Shown: in pieces, positions 30,061 to 42,125 of the stretch
Layout: every line of letters starts with the position of its first letter
Numbering within the stretch: the first letter of the stretch is position 1
Assembly (NCBI GenBank): GCA_009602725.1
Contig: WELB01000324.1
Coordinates: forward strand, 63,646-114,155
Length of the DNA stretch: 50,510 nt
DNA from: Spirogloea muscicola
Taxonomy: Eukaryota > Streptophyta > Zygnematophyceae > Spirogloeales > Spirogloeaceae
Reading direction: 5' to 3'
Position numbers and translations under genes: made by a program
The notes under the pieces: model-generated
Seen by the model: only the letters and a program-made list of their open reading frames with translations
The model's database searches: none
What the model was told of the DNA's origin: nothing

Positions 30061-30469
30061 CCTTGCTGCACCCACGCATCCCCGAGCGGGGGAAGGCGCG
30101 CGTGCGCATGAAGTGGAAAGGGTGGCAAGTCTAAGCCAATCCATGGTCCCGGCAAAGACTAGTGCACAACGATTGGGCTACATGATGAAACGAAGCCCTC
30201 TGCTAAGGTGGCTAAGGTGGCAGTGTGACTTTAGTATCACGGGTGAGCACATGCAGATTCGACGAGCTTACTTGAGGAAATACGTAACGGTGCCGGGCTG
30301 GGCGGCAACACCCTGCCCACTCGGATTTCGAAGCCTGTGCTCCGAGCCACCTCCGCTGCTCCCGCATCAAGCTGCGGCGCGCGGCGCGGCGGCGCCGCGC
30401 GCGGCTCGGCGGCGCCGCGCGCGGGCTCCATGCACTCGGCCGCGGTGCCGCGCGCGGGCTTCGCCGGCG
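30061..30469. other. GUX upstream region with GC-rich direct repeats
   Basis: The sequence becomes extremely GC-rich from 30,365. CGGCGGCGCCGCGCGCGG occurs twice in direct repeat, at 30,387 and 30,407, and is nearly self-complementary, so it could form stable hairpins just upstream of the GUX start. No other gene seen. Confidence 0.55.
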
Positions 30470-33400
30470 ATGCCCAAGNCGGCGGCGCCGTTGCTGCCGC
30501 CACCGGGGCGCAGCGCCGGCAAGGCGGCGGCGCGAGGAGCCAGGCCGCTCAGCGGCCGCGGCAAGGCGCTCGTCTTCGTCGTCTGGCTCGTCGTCGTCGT
30601 CACCGTACTCCAGGTGAGCGCCGAGCTCGGTGTTTGGGGTTTGCATGTTGCGGCAGCGGCCAGCCAGCCACAGCAGCGCAAATGGGCCGCCCATAGCCAC
30701 AGGGGGCGTGCGCCAGGAGTGGCGCATCAGCGGGCATCAGCTGTAATAAGGCAATTGGATGTAATCACAGCATCAGCTGTATTTAGGCTCTGCATGGCTT
30801 TGACGTTGCCTCAGGGCCAATGGCTGCGCACAAGGGGTCCAATGGCGCGGCTGCCGTTGCCCAAGTGCCACCTTGCCTCCGGTCCTTGTCCAAATCTCGC
30901 GTCCAGTAGGGGGAGCATCGGGTGACCTCTCTTCGTCTTTTCGCAGGTCCCTACTGTCCTGCATTACCTCCACAACCTGCACGCGCCGCCCGCCGGCGTC
31001 CACAGCCTGCCAGATAGTGAGCTGCCCAGGTACACAGAACTCCAGTTTATCCTACGCTGAAACATCACCTTTGTATTTTGCGGCTAGAGCTGGTGGTGGC
31101 TTGGCAGTCTTTATGGTGCTCTGAAAGGAGTGCAGCTCCAATCTGGAGTGCTGCTCTAGCAATCCAGTCACAAGCTCTCGCTGGACTGGCTGTCTTGAGC
31201 ACCAGGCCCATCCCAACGAGCTCGGGGAGTGGCACGGAGACTGGCGGCAGCTGGGGAGGACGCTCGGAGGCCGCTCCTGGTGACCTAAGGCACAGCAGGT
31301 CACCAGAGATGGGATTGCTGCACTTCGTCGCTGCGACCGAAACCGGCAGCGTGCCGCTGGCGAAAAGCCGCGATGCTGCACTCTTCTCGTGGTTCCTGGG
31401 CCAGTCTTCGGCAGACGGCGGAGGCTCTGCTTCGGCAAGGCGGGAAGGACAAGGTGTAGCGCTGAGACAGGCTGGAAGGAAGACGAGGAGGCGACGGCGG
31501 GCATGGCCCATGGAGCGCCAGGATTCGTTGGAGCGGCTGCAGCAGAGCTGGACGACTGCGCACCAGAGCCTGGCCAACCAGCACAGCCTCAGGCGGCCCC
31601 TGGAGCGCGAGGACGCCCTGGAAGAGGAGCGTAACAATGTCAGCACTGAGCAGGTCCTGACCGCGGAGGCTTCTCCTGGACAAGAGGTCGTCGCAACAGT
31701 TGTGACGGCGGCAGTCGGCGGAGCTCCGACAGCTGTGCTGAAGGCGGAATCCCTGCCGCTCAGCGCCGGGCATGTCAGCACCAGCCCTGGTGACAGAAGC
31801 GGAGCGCTGGAAGTAGGAACTGCTAAGGACGCCGCCGGAGCCAGCGACCGGGCAGGAGGAGGCGCTGAGCTCAATCAACCGGCCCGTGCGAGGCGGCGGC
31901 TGGTGGGCCTGGCCACGCTGCGGGCTTTCCTCTCCCAGGGCAAGGACGTGCGCATGGGACTGCTCAATGTGCCTGAAGCCAACGTGCCGCGCTGGACGAG
32001 CGCCAACAAGGTGACCTGCCCCTCACTGGATGCCCCCAGCAAATTGCAAGCTCATGTTTCCTGTTGAAGATGATGATACCCCAGATTAGGACATGGACCC
32101 TGGATCATAAACATCCCATCTGTCCTCATTGAGATTGTTCCTATGATGCATAAATCGTGATTTTCAATGTCCAATTCAAAGATGGAGGTCCTTATATCCC
32201 GGGGAAATTGAGGGACCCGCTGGGCATTGCAACTGTTGAACAGTAAGTTTCTTGACGGTGCTCTATGGCCATGTTCTATGACCATGTTTTAGATTCCTGA
32301 CTTGGCCTCGTCCCAATGCTGTGTTTGTGGTCTTGCAGATGGGGAGCACGTTCACAATACCCCTGGAAGCCCCCAATCCATCGCTGCAGTGGAGCGACCT
32401 CTACCCCGAGTGGATTGACGAGGAGATTGACTCCTGCCCTCACCTGCCCCTACCGTTGCTGACCAGCCAGGTACTGCTGCCCTTGAGAAGTCCAAACTTG
32501 TCTAGCTGGACGACTCCAGAAGGGGAAAGATCATCTGTGGATCATTGCCCTCGTCAGGCAGCGTACATTGTCAACGCAGCTTCTAATCTGTAGCAAACCG
32601 ATGCTGCCATGGCAGTGCAGATGGCAAGGATCAACGTGGTAGTCGCCTCAGTGCCCTGCGATCCCCACATCGTCAACTCGTCTCGCAGCGTCGCCCACCA
32701 CCACCTCTTTCTCTCGGCAGCGTCAGCGGCGGCCCAGTCCGAGAGACCATTGGTGCGAGTGCTAATCTTGTCGAGCTGTAGGCCAACCTTGACGCTCTTC
32801 CACTGCCGTGACCTGCTCAAGGCCGCCCCTGGTGTGTGGCTGTACCGTGTGGACCCCAAGCAACTGAGGGAAAGCCTCTCTCTTCCAGTGGGTAGCTGTG
32901 CCCTTGCACATCCTTTGAAGCAGGCCGAGGAAGGTACAAGACCCTGACATAGTGTGCACCCACAGCCCACGCACTTGTACTGGCACGCCTACTGGCGCTG
33001 CATATGCTCGTGTAGCTGCCAAGTACAAGCAAATCATACCCATAGCTTGTCCTCTTTGATGCCTTCGCGCTCTGCAGATAATCTATCATGCTTTTGACTG
33101 CCAAAGAAGACGTACTTCCTGCTGCTAGTGGGTGCTGAACAACTGCTCGTTGATTGCACAGATGCTGTGGCGGGCAGCAGAAGCAGCTCCGGCAAGGCAT
33201 ATGCAACACTCTTGCACACCGACAGGACGTACCTGTGTGGTGCCATCATGCTAGCGCAGAGCATTAGACAGTCGGGATCCTTGGCCGATCTTGTCCTGCT
33301 CATTGATGCCAGCTTCACATCTGAGGAACGAAAGGCCCTTGAAGATGCTGGCTGGAGCTTGAGGACAATCACAAGGATTCGCAACCCCCATGCCGAAAAC

Positions 33401-34339
33401 AACACATACAATGAGTGGAATTACAGGTGTGCATACTTTGGTGGGACAACCGGAGCCGTAGTTGCAATGCGCAAGCAGGAACTTGTAGCTCCTCTGTTAC
33501 AGAATCAGGTGGCAGATGGAGTATGATGACTTGCTGCATTGTAAGCTGGACTTTGTTGCAATTGTGTGGTTGTGTCTAATCCTTCAAGGACACTTGATTG
33601 TCTCTTGGACTGCAGCAAACTTCGCCTTTGGGAGCTGACCGAGTATAAAAAGGTCGTATTCATTGATGCCGACATTCTTGTCCTACAAAGCCTGGACTTT
33701 CTTTTCGCCTTCCCCGAGCTTTCAGCTCGAGGCAATCACGGTGACATTTTCAACTCAGGGATATTTGTGTTGGAGCCTGCCAAGTGTACATTTGAGTACT
33801 TAATGCGAAGTGTGGAGCATGTCAGGTCCTACAATGGGGGCGACCAGGGCTACTTGAACGAGCTCTTCACATTCTGGCACAGAGTGCCCAGGCGTGTAAA
33901 TTACTTGAAGGCTAAGTTGGAAAATCTAGACGACAATGTGGACCTCAACAGCAAGCTCTTTGCTGAGGACCCTCCCTCTATTTATACGATCCACTACTTA
34001 GGGTTGAAACCATGGATGTGTTTTCGCGACTACGACTGCAACTGGAACGTGCCAAACCTGCGTGTATTTGCCAATGAAGCCGCACACGCGCGCTGGTGGA
34101 GGGCGCACGACGCGATGGCAGGGGAACTGCAGCAGTTCTGCTTTATGTCCTCCATGACAAAAGCAGCTCGTTTCATTGACACTGAGGATGCAAGCACGCG
34201 CAAGTTCAAGGACCGGCACTGGGCGTTGGCCATCAAGGATCCAAGGCTTGAGTTGTGCTTGCCCGGGCAGCAGTACTGCAACTGGCGGTCCTATCTGGAA
34301 AATTGGGTGCGGAGCCCACCGCCGTCGTCGGCCTTCTAG
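30470..34339 (+). CDS. GUX: GUX/PGSIP-like GT8 glycosyltransferase
   Basis: GUX enzymes are Golgi type II membrane GT8 transferases that add glucuronic acid to xylan; PGSIP relatives were first linked to glycogenin. Seven exons: 30470-30613, 30947-31029, about 31299-32010, 32339-32470, 32621-32933, 33162-33426, 33616-34339; all phases agree, giving about 790 residues. Exon 1 has the signal anchor ALVFVVWLVVVVTVLQ. Exon 4 carries WSDLYPEWIDEE and exon 5 INVVVASVPCD and LPVGSCALAHPL. The catalytic domain reads YLCGAIMLAQSIRQSGS, YNEWNYSKLRLWELTEY and FIDADILVL (the metal-binding DxD), then GDIFNSGIFVLEP, YNGGDQGYLNE and HYLGLKPWMCFRDYDC. The exon 3 acceptor is uncertain, and exon 3 encodes a long low-complexity stem not typical in length. 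The N at 30479 makes the first few residues unsure. Ends with TAG. Confidence 0.93.
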
Positions 34340-35500
34340 CTCTCTGACTGTCCACAGTAATGTGCCAGAGGATCCAATGGACACGACATTCACCAATCTT
34401 ATATGTGGTGCAAGTTGGAGATACTTTTGAGTTCTCACTCAACCTGTAAGCTAGTAGTACCCTGGGAAAAGAAGGCTGCAGCTTCTTGCATCTGTCTGTC
34501 CTCACTTCTGCTAGTGCTATTTGTCCGCTCTGATTGCTTTCAAAGTGGCTAATGCAAGCAGAATAACTTTGTGGATGCAAACAGGGTCTAGCCTAAGCCA
34601 CGCACCGTCGACCAATTTAACTGTCAGCATTCACCTTTGTTGTGTCGACCAATTAAATGGTCAGCATTCACCTTGATGAAGCTAGCTGCTCATGAAGCAA
34701 GAGTATCAGAGGCTCATTATTGCGTGATGTATGTATGAGGCCAGCTAATTGTCAAGTACCTCAGAGGCTCATCATTGCGCAATGTATGTACAAGGCCTGC
34801 TAAGTGTCAAGTGCCCGCAGTGGTTGAGCAGAGTCAAGTGGACATACTGGTAGGACAAGCAGCAATTACTGTGTGTGCGCTGCTTACTGCTGTGCAAAAG
34901 ATGCACTTAGTCAAATTTAGCTTGGCAGACTAGCGCATATAAGCAGCAGCACAAGGAATGAGGCAGCTACACAAGGGCTGGTGCGATCTGCAGCACACTA
35001 AAAGACGGTATCAGAATAGGCAGAAGTGAATTGGGCCAGGAGTTAGTATAAAAAAGGTCAATGGTGATGCCAGAGCTCCATGAGGTCCGACCCTGGCATC
35101 CAGTGACAGTACTGTGAAGGCACTCCGCCTAAATCCGCACTTTGACAAATAATGGGGACAGCTCAGTGATGGCTTATGCTGAGCTCTTTTACCGCAAAGC
35201 GCCAAGGATTTGAAGGAGAACAATGAACGGTCAAACCGACTTGACAAGAGCTTGACGGGTAGGAGCTCGCTATTTGATGTTTCACATACTTTTATCACAA
35301 GACATGCACTCATAATTATACCGTATCATTTAAGCTCGACCTAAATATTATTTACAATAGTGCAAGTGGTGAATAATGCCACTGCAAAAAGACCATCAGC
35401 TGCAAGCCGGAGAGGCTGATATGCATGTCTGAAATTTAGGAGGAGGCTACTGGGTGCACAGGCACTTGCATCTCAGCAATAGCTCTGGAGATGCAGGTAA
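34340..35500. other. Convergent intergenic region with small tandem duplications
   Basis: Lies between the 3' ends of GUX (+) and the twin-LOV gene (-). Apart from the duplications listed separately, nothing is recognised. Confidence 0.55.
34607..34815. repeat. Two short tandem duplications (37 bp and 55 bp)
   Basis: GTCGACCAATTTAACTGTCA at 34,607 repeats as GTCGACCAATTAAATGGTCA at 34,644. TCAGAGGCTCATTATTGCG at 34,706 repeats as TCAGAGGCTCATCATTGCG at 34,761. Each unit occurs twice with a few differences. Confidence 0.85.
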
Positions 35501-38500
35501 CTACGACTCTGACCTACGCAGACCAGCACCTTGAAGACCCCACACTGCTACTCGTACTGCGCCGACACAACCAAGCTGCTTCATTCGGACGGTCATATGC
35601 GACATTTGAGGAGTTACAGCCACCCCTTCTGCAGCAGTGATGTCAAGTTGAACTCCAACAAAGAAAGCTACCTGCAAGGCAACCCACAGACTCAATATTA
35701 ATTGACTTCACTGTATATGAAGTTCCTTAGGTCTCTCTGGATCTCCACAGTGATGAGCAAGAGCAAGAAGACCTCACTGGTAAGGATGGATTGATGACAT
35801 ACCCTGCCTTCTGCATTCCTGACTGGTGATACGTGCAAAGAGTTCCAGAATGGCGTTCCATCCTTCCTGCACCAGTCAAGAATTACGGAATTATGTGCAA
35901 TGCTTTGGCTAACCAAGGAAACAGTGTACAGAAGGATGACAGGAGTTGCAGAGATCTCAATGTTCACTCCTAGCAATGTCCTTGACGGAATCTGTCTCTT
36001 GCTGTGCTACACACAGTAATCAAGGACGAGAGCATGCCATTCATGTCAAGAGAGATTGCATACCTATAATTTAGAAGGCGGGCACTGTAAGCCTTTTCTG
36101 CAGCGATTGCTTCACGGATCTGCAATGTATCATAGTAAGCAAAATGTGACTGTGAAGCGAATGTAAAGTAGATTGGATTGAAGTAATCAACTGCTCAATG
36201 ACAACAGTACTGCACAGAATGCAATCAATTGCAAGTAAGCACTGCTACCACTGTACACAAGGATGCCACCAGAGCATTGAAACCTTCAGAAAGACAGGTA
36301 GCAAATTGTGCTAAGCTAGCTGACTACCACATGCACCTGCTTGATAGTCTGTTGGTCCGTTTCAGGGCCTTGCAAGAATCTACAGTTCCTTCCAACGACT
36401 TCTTCCCTTGGGTATCCTGCTTTCGCAACAATTTTCACCAGCTGTCAGCCTGGTCAAGCTAATATACTAAGCTGGTGAATTATAATGGCCAGATAGGTGC
36501 CTACAAGACGTTCACAAAATCCACACAGAGTAGCTGTTAACATACAACTCTCTACCTGTCAGCTCCCAGAAGACGTCGCTGATGTGAACTATAGGCATGT
36601 CTGGTAGATTAGGATCTGCCCTGAAGGGAGAAGATCAGATGTATCAGCCTGTGACTACAGCCATACTCGTTCTCGTCACACACGTACACTCCAAGAGGTC
36701 CAGTAAGGCCTATAACTGACTACATTTCTACAAGGAAGGCTTGACGAGCTTATGAAGTGCCTACTATCATCAACATTGTTCTGCGATGAGGCAACCTTCA
36801 TAAGTCTCTGCAGCTGCAGCGCACTGGAAGGTGTCTTACAGAACAAAGCTCTGTTGTATGCGTGATAAAGAGCATAGTAGTGAAGAGCAGACCACCCCAG
36901 CTTGCGCGCTTTGTGCCAGCTCCATGCACCGCTCTTGTGACACGGCTCCTTTGCTGGCATGCTGCAGCTCTTTCAGGACAGCAGCAACAGCTGCTTTTGC
37001 GTTTGATCTGTCCTCGTCTGTCACCATAATGTCGGCATTGTCCATTCCTGCCAAAAAAAATAGTGATGTATGGAGCCACACCGAAGCTAAAGGAAGCAGT
37101 CATTTGTCATAGATACACCTGCCTGTAGTGTCCAATTATGGAGCTACCGGTAGTGGAGCTAGGTAAAAGTCAAGGGCAGATCACCTCTGGAAGCACATGG
37201 AATACCTGCTAACAACCTATGCCTGATCCCATTCTACAGGTGAGGCCTTCGCTTGCCTTTTCATGTGAAAGGACAAGTAGCTCACCTTCATCTCGCAAGC
37301 GTTTGGCGATGGATTCCTGAGACCACAGCTCCCTCAACTCGCTGCTGCTGCACCTTTCTGCGCCATCTTGCTTGCTGTTTCTTGCGAGATCCCTCTGAAC
37401 AGCTTGTGCGATGTCGGATGCAGCTGTGTCAACAAGAGGCCGGCAAGGGGACCCGGCCTTGCAGTCCGTTACGGCACAAGGCACGTTGCTCCCACTGGAG
37501 CCTTGATCCCCTGGCGTCGGCACTGCTGTCTGGGAAACTCCTTCGGTGCTGGAACACAGTGCCTCGTCAGCCTCCGCAACCGGCGTCTGAACGCCGACAA
37601 AGTGGATGACGCGACCATCATCCCGGGAGTAGACTGGCGCCAGGTGGAAGAGATTCCAGAATGCCTTGCCCTCCTTACTGTAGTTGAGTATCCTGACTTG
37701 GCAGGGCCGCTCCTCCCTGGCAGCCAACAAGCAGTCAAATGCTGTTGTCAACCTGGATGAACTTTCTCCTGGAACAGATTAAGCTGGATGGAGACAAGTG
37801 CAGCTTGCATAGTGCAGGAGGTAATAGTCGAAGTCATGCCAACGGGTGACCAGCAGTTATCAACCTGATGGCATCTCTAATCTCCAGTACTGTCCTCCTG
37901 TCTGTGTCGGGCCCCTGAAGAAAGCGGCAGTTCCTGCCGATGACCTCGTCTGCCGAGTAGCCGGTCATCATGCAGAAGCCCTCACTCGCGAACACGATGG
38001 GATGGTCCGTTAGGCGAGGGTCACTGCCAGAGACAGGGAGGAGCACTTGAGCTTGGCAGTTCCCGGCTGCCTGACGCAATTGCACGCAGTCTGACAAGTT
38101 AGCTGCTGCCGGACACGGCGCAGCAGTTGCAGGCTGAGGGCGACAAGAAGGTACTAGAATGCTCTCGCGAGCACAACTGCTGGTTGCACTGGCCGCAACT
38201 ACTTCTTCTTAACAACGGCCGTATGCAAGGACGCCAGTAACTAGGTGCTCTTGTGGGCCAATCGCCAGCTTACGACGAGCACGACCCACACCTTCCAGCA
38301 GTCTTGACACTGGCACAGACCTGATGACGAAGTTGTACTGGTGGCGCGTGACAGCGTCAGCGACGAGGACGTCGTAAGGAACGCCCAGGCTGTTGTGCGT
38401 GCCGTTCCGAGGGGACACCGGTTTGCCAATGGCCGCCGCCGCCGCCGAGCCGCCGCCACCGGCGGCAGGGGCGGCCTCCGCCTCCAGTACTGACGTGGTC

Positions 38501-38502
38501 AT
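35501..38502 (-). CDS. TLP1: Twin LOV-domain blue-light receptor (TLP1/PLP-like)
   Basis: LOV domains bind FMN and form a photo-adduct with a Cys under blue light; plant TWIN LOV/PAS-LOV proteins have two without a kinase. Minus-strand exons: 38321-38502, 37865-38023, 37286-37716, 36840-37047, 36556-36620, 36337-36416, 36064-36119, 35803-35866, 35501-35671; every phase fits, giving 471 residues. LOV1 reads HQYNFVISDPRLTDHPIVFA, GRNCRFLQG (Cys about 93), VRILNYSKEGKAFWNLFHLA and HFVGVQ. LOV2 reads QQSFVLADPNLPDMPIV, GRNCRFLQG (Cys about 360), [20 protein letters not shown] and FFVGVQLDIT. Both photoactive Cys are present. The C-terminus RMKQLGCVGAVRVAVWGLQG is typical. The ATG at 38502 gives a compact start; an upstream ATG at 38847 is in frame but crosses the N at 38767 and abuts a retroelement tail. 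Confidence 0.95.
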
Positions 38503-38850
38503 GGCCACAGCAAGGCGGAGGCTTGCCCCGCTGGTGCTCGCCCCGCAGCTCAGTCCCCCTCCGCGGCCCCGCTCCGCCGCGTCACGGTCCTCGAGACGAT
38601 TTCCGCCGGAACTCGGGCCGCAGGAGCAGCCGCTGCCGCCGCCCGAAGTGGTGAAGGCGCCGCCAGCCGGGCCCGCGCCGCGGCACGGCGTCGGAGAGGC
38701 CCTCCACGGGACGCAGTACTGGCGCGGGGCAGGTGAGGCGGCGGCACTGCCGCCCCGGCGGCGCGTNCGCGCCGCGCAGCGCGGCAGGCGGGCCTCGCTT
38801 GCAGACACTGAGGAAGGAGGCGAAGCAGTGTTCCTGACGTACGGCAATGG
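38503..38850. other. GC-rich 5' region of the twin-LOV gene
   Basis: Open on the minus strand up to an ATG at 38847 as an Ala/Gly/Ser-rich stretch with one N (38767). It may be N-terminal coding sequence or 5' untranslated region. Confidence 0.4.
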
Positions 38851-39095
38851 CTGAGAAGAAGGGCTCGCCCATTGAGAATATGGGCTGGAACAGCCAGCCC
38901 AAAAAAGAATGAACAGAGTACAAGAAGAGGGGGGGGGAAGCCAGGCGAAGCCCTAAGGCGAAGCAGCAGAAATGACAAGCACACAAGAAAAAACAAAGCA
39001 GCTACTAACCACTCAGTAACCCCTGCTAAGCAGGCGCAGGTCGGAGAGGCTATGCTCCTGGAAGTATGTCCCCTGGCCCTGAGAAAGACTCTCTT
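38850..39095 (-). mobile_element. LINE 3' fragment (LSRGY, tail A)
   Basis: The minus strand reads SLSDLRLLSRGY and a stop near 39,015, then a tail A with the stem-loop GGGCTGGAACAGCCAGCCC at 38882-38900 and the ATTCTCAATGGGCGAGCCC end. Its 3' end points at the twin-LOV gene and lies only a few bases from that gene's possible upstream ATG. Confidence 0.78.
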
Positions 39096-39840
39096 CCAGT
39101 AATGGGCGACGGCTGGGATTGGCCAGCCCAGGGAGTTGAAATGAGCGAAGGTCGAAGGGGCCAGCTGAATTATACAGCGACTCTAGTGGCCACTGGCTGC
39201 GCGAGGCCGGCCCAAATGTACAAGAAAGACTCTTCCAGTACCGGGTAGGATATGCCAGCCCAGAAAACATGTGACACAAAAAAGAGAAGGCGCCGGAGGG
39301 AACGACACCGGGGCAGAGACCGTGTATTAGAAAGAAACGACACCGGGGGGGCTGCCGCGCCGCGCACTTCGCTGACGCTGACGCTGGCCGCCCACTGGAC
39401 GCCAACACGTCGCGGTGATGTCTTTCTTTCGAAGAAAATGCGTGTATATTAAGAGATGGGGAGGCCATGTGTGGCCAAGTACAAAGGCAAGCACATTGGA
39501 CAAATGTACGTCACCTGCTGCTAAGCTGACCCGCTCAGTAACCACGAGTCAGCACATAGAGGTCGCTAGCTGACGCTCGAATACCGGACGGCAATTGACT
39601 AGCTCTTGTGCCAGCAGCTAAGGCTCGACCAGCTTTCTGATGCAGAGCATACGCCTGAGCTCGTTGCAGACAGGTTGACACTCGACGTCGCAGAAATGAC
39701 AGATAGGCTGCCGGCATCTTCTTGCCGGGCTCTCGGTAGACCCCCGCTTGCAGGGTACCGCGATGCTTATCGGCGACCGGCTGTCTTCGACTCTGACTGC
39801 CGTCAGAGTCCCTTGGCCACTCCTTTCCACTCCTTTCCTT
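39096..39840 (-). mobile_element. Hairpin remnants and LTRGY C-terminal fragment with tail B
   Basis: Hairpin-class stems lie near 39,110, 39,196 and 39,243. A tail B end (CGTGTATTAGAAAG on the plus strand) occurs at 39,323-39,338. From 39,717 down to 39,535 the minus strand reads SFLRRRVSTCLQRAQAYALH, then QKAGRALAAGTRASQ and SDLYVLTRGY with a stop. Its tail B follows to about 39,430. Confidence 0.78.
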
Positions 39841-40391
39841 TCACATACAAGGCTGGCGCACCAACGTCAACCGTGTCTGGCTGGGCCACGTCCAGCGCGG
39901 AGCGCAAGAAGGAGCGGCACTACCATGATCATCCTCGAGGGGACCATCTTTACCCTGTGCCATGGATATCTATGGAGGCTACGGCGTGAAATGGTCCTCC
40001 CTGATCCAGCATCTGGCCCGGCTGGTTGATGCGCGTCGTCGAAGTCGGGGGGGCAGCTTGGGTCACTCCAGCATTCCGCAGGCCTTAGTTGCATATTATA
40101 GAAAGCGGCTCTCGCTTAGTTTGCAGCGCTCGCAAGCATTGGCTCTTCATCAACGTGCAGGGCGCGCTCTAAGTCAGGCCTCCGGCTTCCGTGGCGGCGC
40201 TCCAGCTCCCCAAGTTAGCTTGTCAGATTTGTTTGTGCTCACCCGTGGGTACTAATGTCATCTTAGGTACCTTAGATTAGGTCTCCGTATTATGTAGTAT
40301 TGTTTAGTCTGCACTCGACTCTGCCTGAACAATGTATTGGCTTGAATTGGCCTCCCTTTCAATTCATGCGCCCCGCGCGCCTTCTCTCTCT
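39841..40391 (+). mobile_element. Second RLE-LINE copy, near-identical to 27 kb copy
   Basis: From about 39,849 to 40,391 the sequence matches 27,090-27,633 with only scattered differences, including the SSAERKKERHY block, the LSLQRSQALALHQRAGRALS helix, SDLFVLTRGY with its stop and tail C. One base is missing near 39,956 (ACCCTGTG versus ACCCGTGTG), which breaks the frame. The copy is 5'-truncated inside the endonuclease domain. Such similarity points to recent activity or recent gene conversion. Confidence 0.85.
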
Positions 40392-41000
40392 TTCCAGCCC
40401 CTATTCTCAATGGGCGAGCACTTTCTTCTTTCCTTTCCACTCCTTCCGCACTCAAGCTCCCTCAGACCTTGTCCATTCTTTTGGGCTGCCCTTTCCCAGC
40501 CACCAGTCAATCTGGCCGCGCTTTCTTTCCTTCAGTCCTCGCTCCCTCTTGTCCATTTTTTTTGGGGCTGGCCTTTCCCAACCCCTATTCTCTCTATTGC
40601 TCACCCGCGGGTATTGAGCTTCCTGTGGTTTCGTCATGTCTAGTTGTCTAGATGCCTAGCTGTGTGTTTCCCTTCTTTTCGGCACCTGTTGTAGCTCTTT
40701 GGATTCTGTCCATTCATTTTTGCCTGGCTTCTGCCAGCCCCATCTTCTATTCTCTATGGCCCAGCAAATCCTTATTTGTAAGAGCTCAATCTAGTCCTTT
40801 GGGCTGGCCTTTCACAGCCATCTCCTCTATTCATGTGATGTGTTTCTTCTCTTATTGGTTATTGTTTTCTCGAGATTTCTTTCTTGCCACTCGTAGTGGC
40901 ACTTGCATAGCTGTATTATTTCCTTTCAATTGTGATATTGTGTATCCTGGCCCCTTCAGACCTTGTCCAAATACTTTGGGGCTGTGAAATCACGCAGACA
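40392..41000 (+). mobile_element. Run of tail-A fragments
   Basis: Stem-loop cores appear near 40,485 (CCACCAGTCAATCTGGCC follows), 40,563, 40,719 and 40,801, each preceded by a CTTGTCCATTCTTTTGGG-type block. The last, near 40,945, has GGCCCCTTCAGACCTTGTCC but only half the stem. No coding sequence remains. Confidence 0.65.
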
Positions 41001-41640
41001 TCGGACCCACTGAGGGAGAACTTCCTCTCTGGGCCACTCACTGCCAGTGCCCTTCTTGAGAAGAGCAAGGCGCCTTATTAATCATGGCCCGACCTCTGCC
41101 AAACCCTGTCAAGCTGTTGGAAGAGCGCCCTGCTCCCTCTGGACTGTCTCTTCATTTCGGATGATCTTGTACAGCCATCGCCCTCTATAAATTGGAGACA
41201 TCATCTCGTTTGCCACTTTGGCCCTCATCTTTCGGGCCAATCCACTCAGAGGCGCTGGCTACGTGTAAGGGGCCGTCCTCCCACAGTGCGCCGGCCTCCA
41301 CTGCTGGCGACTTCCGCTCCTGCATCTTCGTGTCCATTCGTCGTGGGATGACGATGTACGGCCACCTGAACAAAGAAGACCTTGCTTCCTCCACTTCAAG
41401 GCAGCTTGTTGCATGATCATTCCAGTTCTTGTGGGCTGGTCATCTGCAGCCATTGTCCCCTGGCATCACACGTGATTCAGATGTATTAGCGGTGGCCACA
41501 TCCTCCTGTCAATCAGGGGGAATGGTGAGGGGCAGGTATGTTGTCAATGTGCAGAGCCAAAAAAGATTGTGAGGAAATCTTTTGCTGTTCTGGATGTGGT
41601 ACCACAATCTTCTGTCATCATGCCCAAGCATTTGGTCAAG
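41001..41640. other. Unassigned, with one hairpin
   Basis: A degenerate stem (GGGCTGGTCATCTGCAGCC) lies near 41,432. An open frame at 41,192-41,416 has no recognisable domain. Confidence 0.45.
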
Positions 41641-42125
41641 GATAGATCATGCTTCAGCAAGTTGCTCCCTTTGACTCGCCTCGTGCAAATTACTCACCTC
41701 AGCCCGTAAGAATAAGTCCGAGTGGGTCCAGAGCTGCCTGGCCAAACGCCAGCGCCAACCGAGGCCTTTATCAAATGGCATTGCACCCTCTAATTGCCAA
41801 TCTAGGCTACACACGACGTGCAGATGTGTTTCCGGCTGAGATGGGCTTGCCAGCTGCACATCTGTCGTCTTGCGACGTCGAGTATCGGCCTGTTTGCAGC
41901 GTGCTCAGGCTAATGCCCTGCACCAGAAAGCTGGGCGAGCTCTAGTTGGTGGCAGGGCGAAGGGCTTCGTATCTGACATCTAGTATTCATGCATCGATTA
42001 GCGACCTTTTATTTTGACCCGTGGTTACTGAGCGGGTCAATCTGCTGTAGTATATATTGATCTTAAGAGGTATTTGCCTTTGTACTTGGCCATTTGGCCT
42101 ACTTTTGTATCAAATACACGACATT
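41640..42125 (+). mobile_element. LINE C-terminal fragment (frameshifted) with tail B
   Basis: Reads ANLGYTRRADVFPAEMGLPA, then a frameshift, then the codons corresponding to AYLQRAQA and HQKAGRAL in another frame. It ends near 42,030 with the CCGTGGTTACTGAGCGGGTC sequence. Tail B follows (CCTTTGTACTTGGCCATTTG, ending AATACACG). Confidence 0.75.

Noticed and set aside
31078-32067. A 329-codon open frame taken as an independent gene
   Set aside because: Its 3' half is exon 3 of the GUX-like gene. The 5' part is intronic, and the real acceptor lies inside it.
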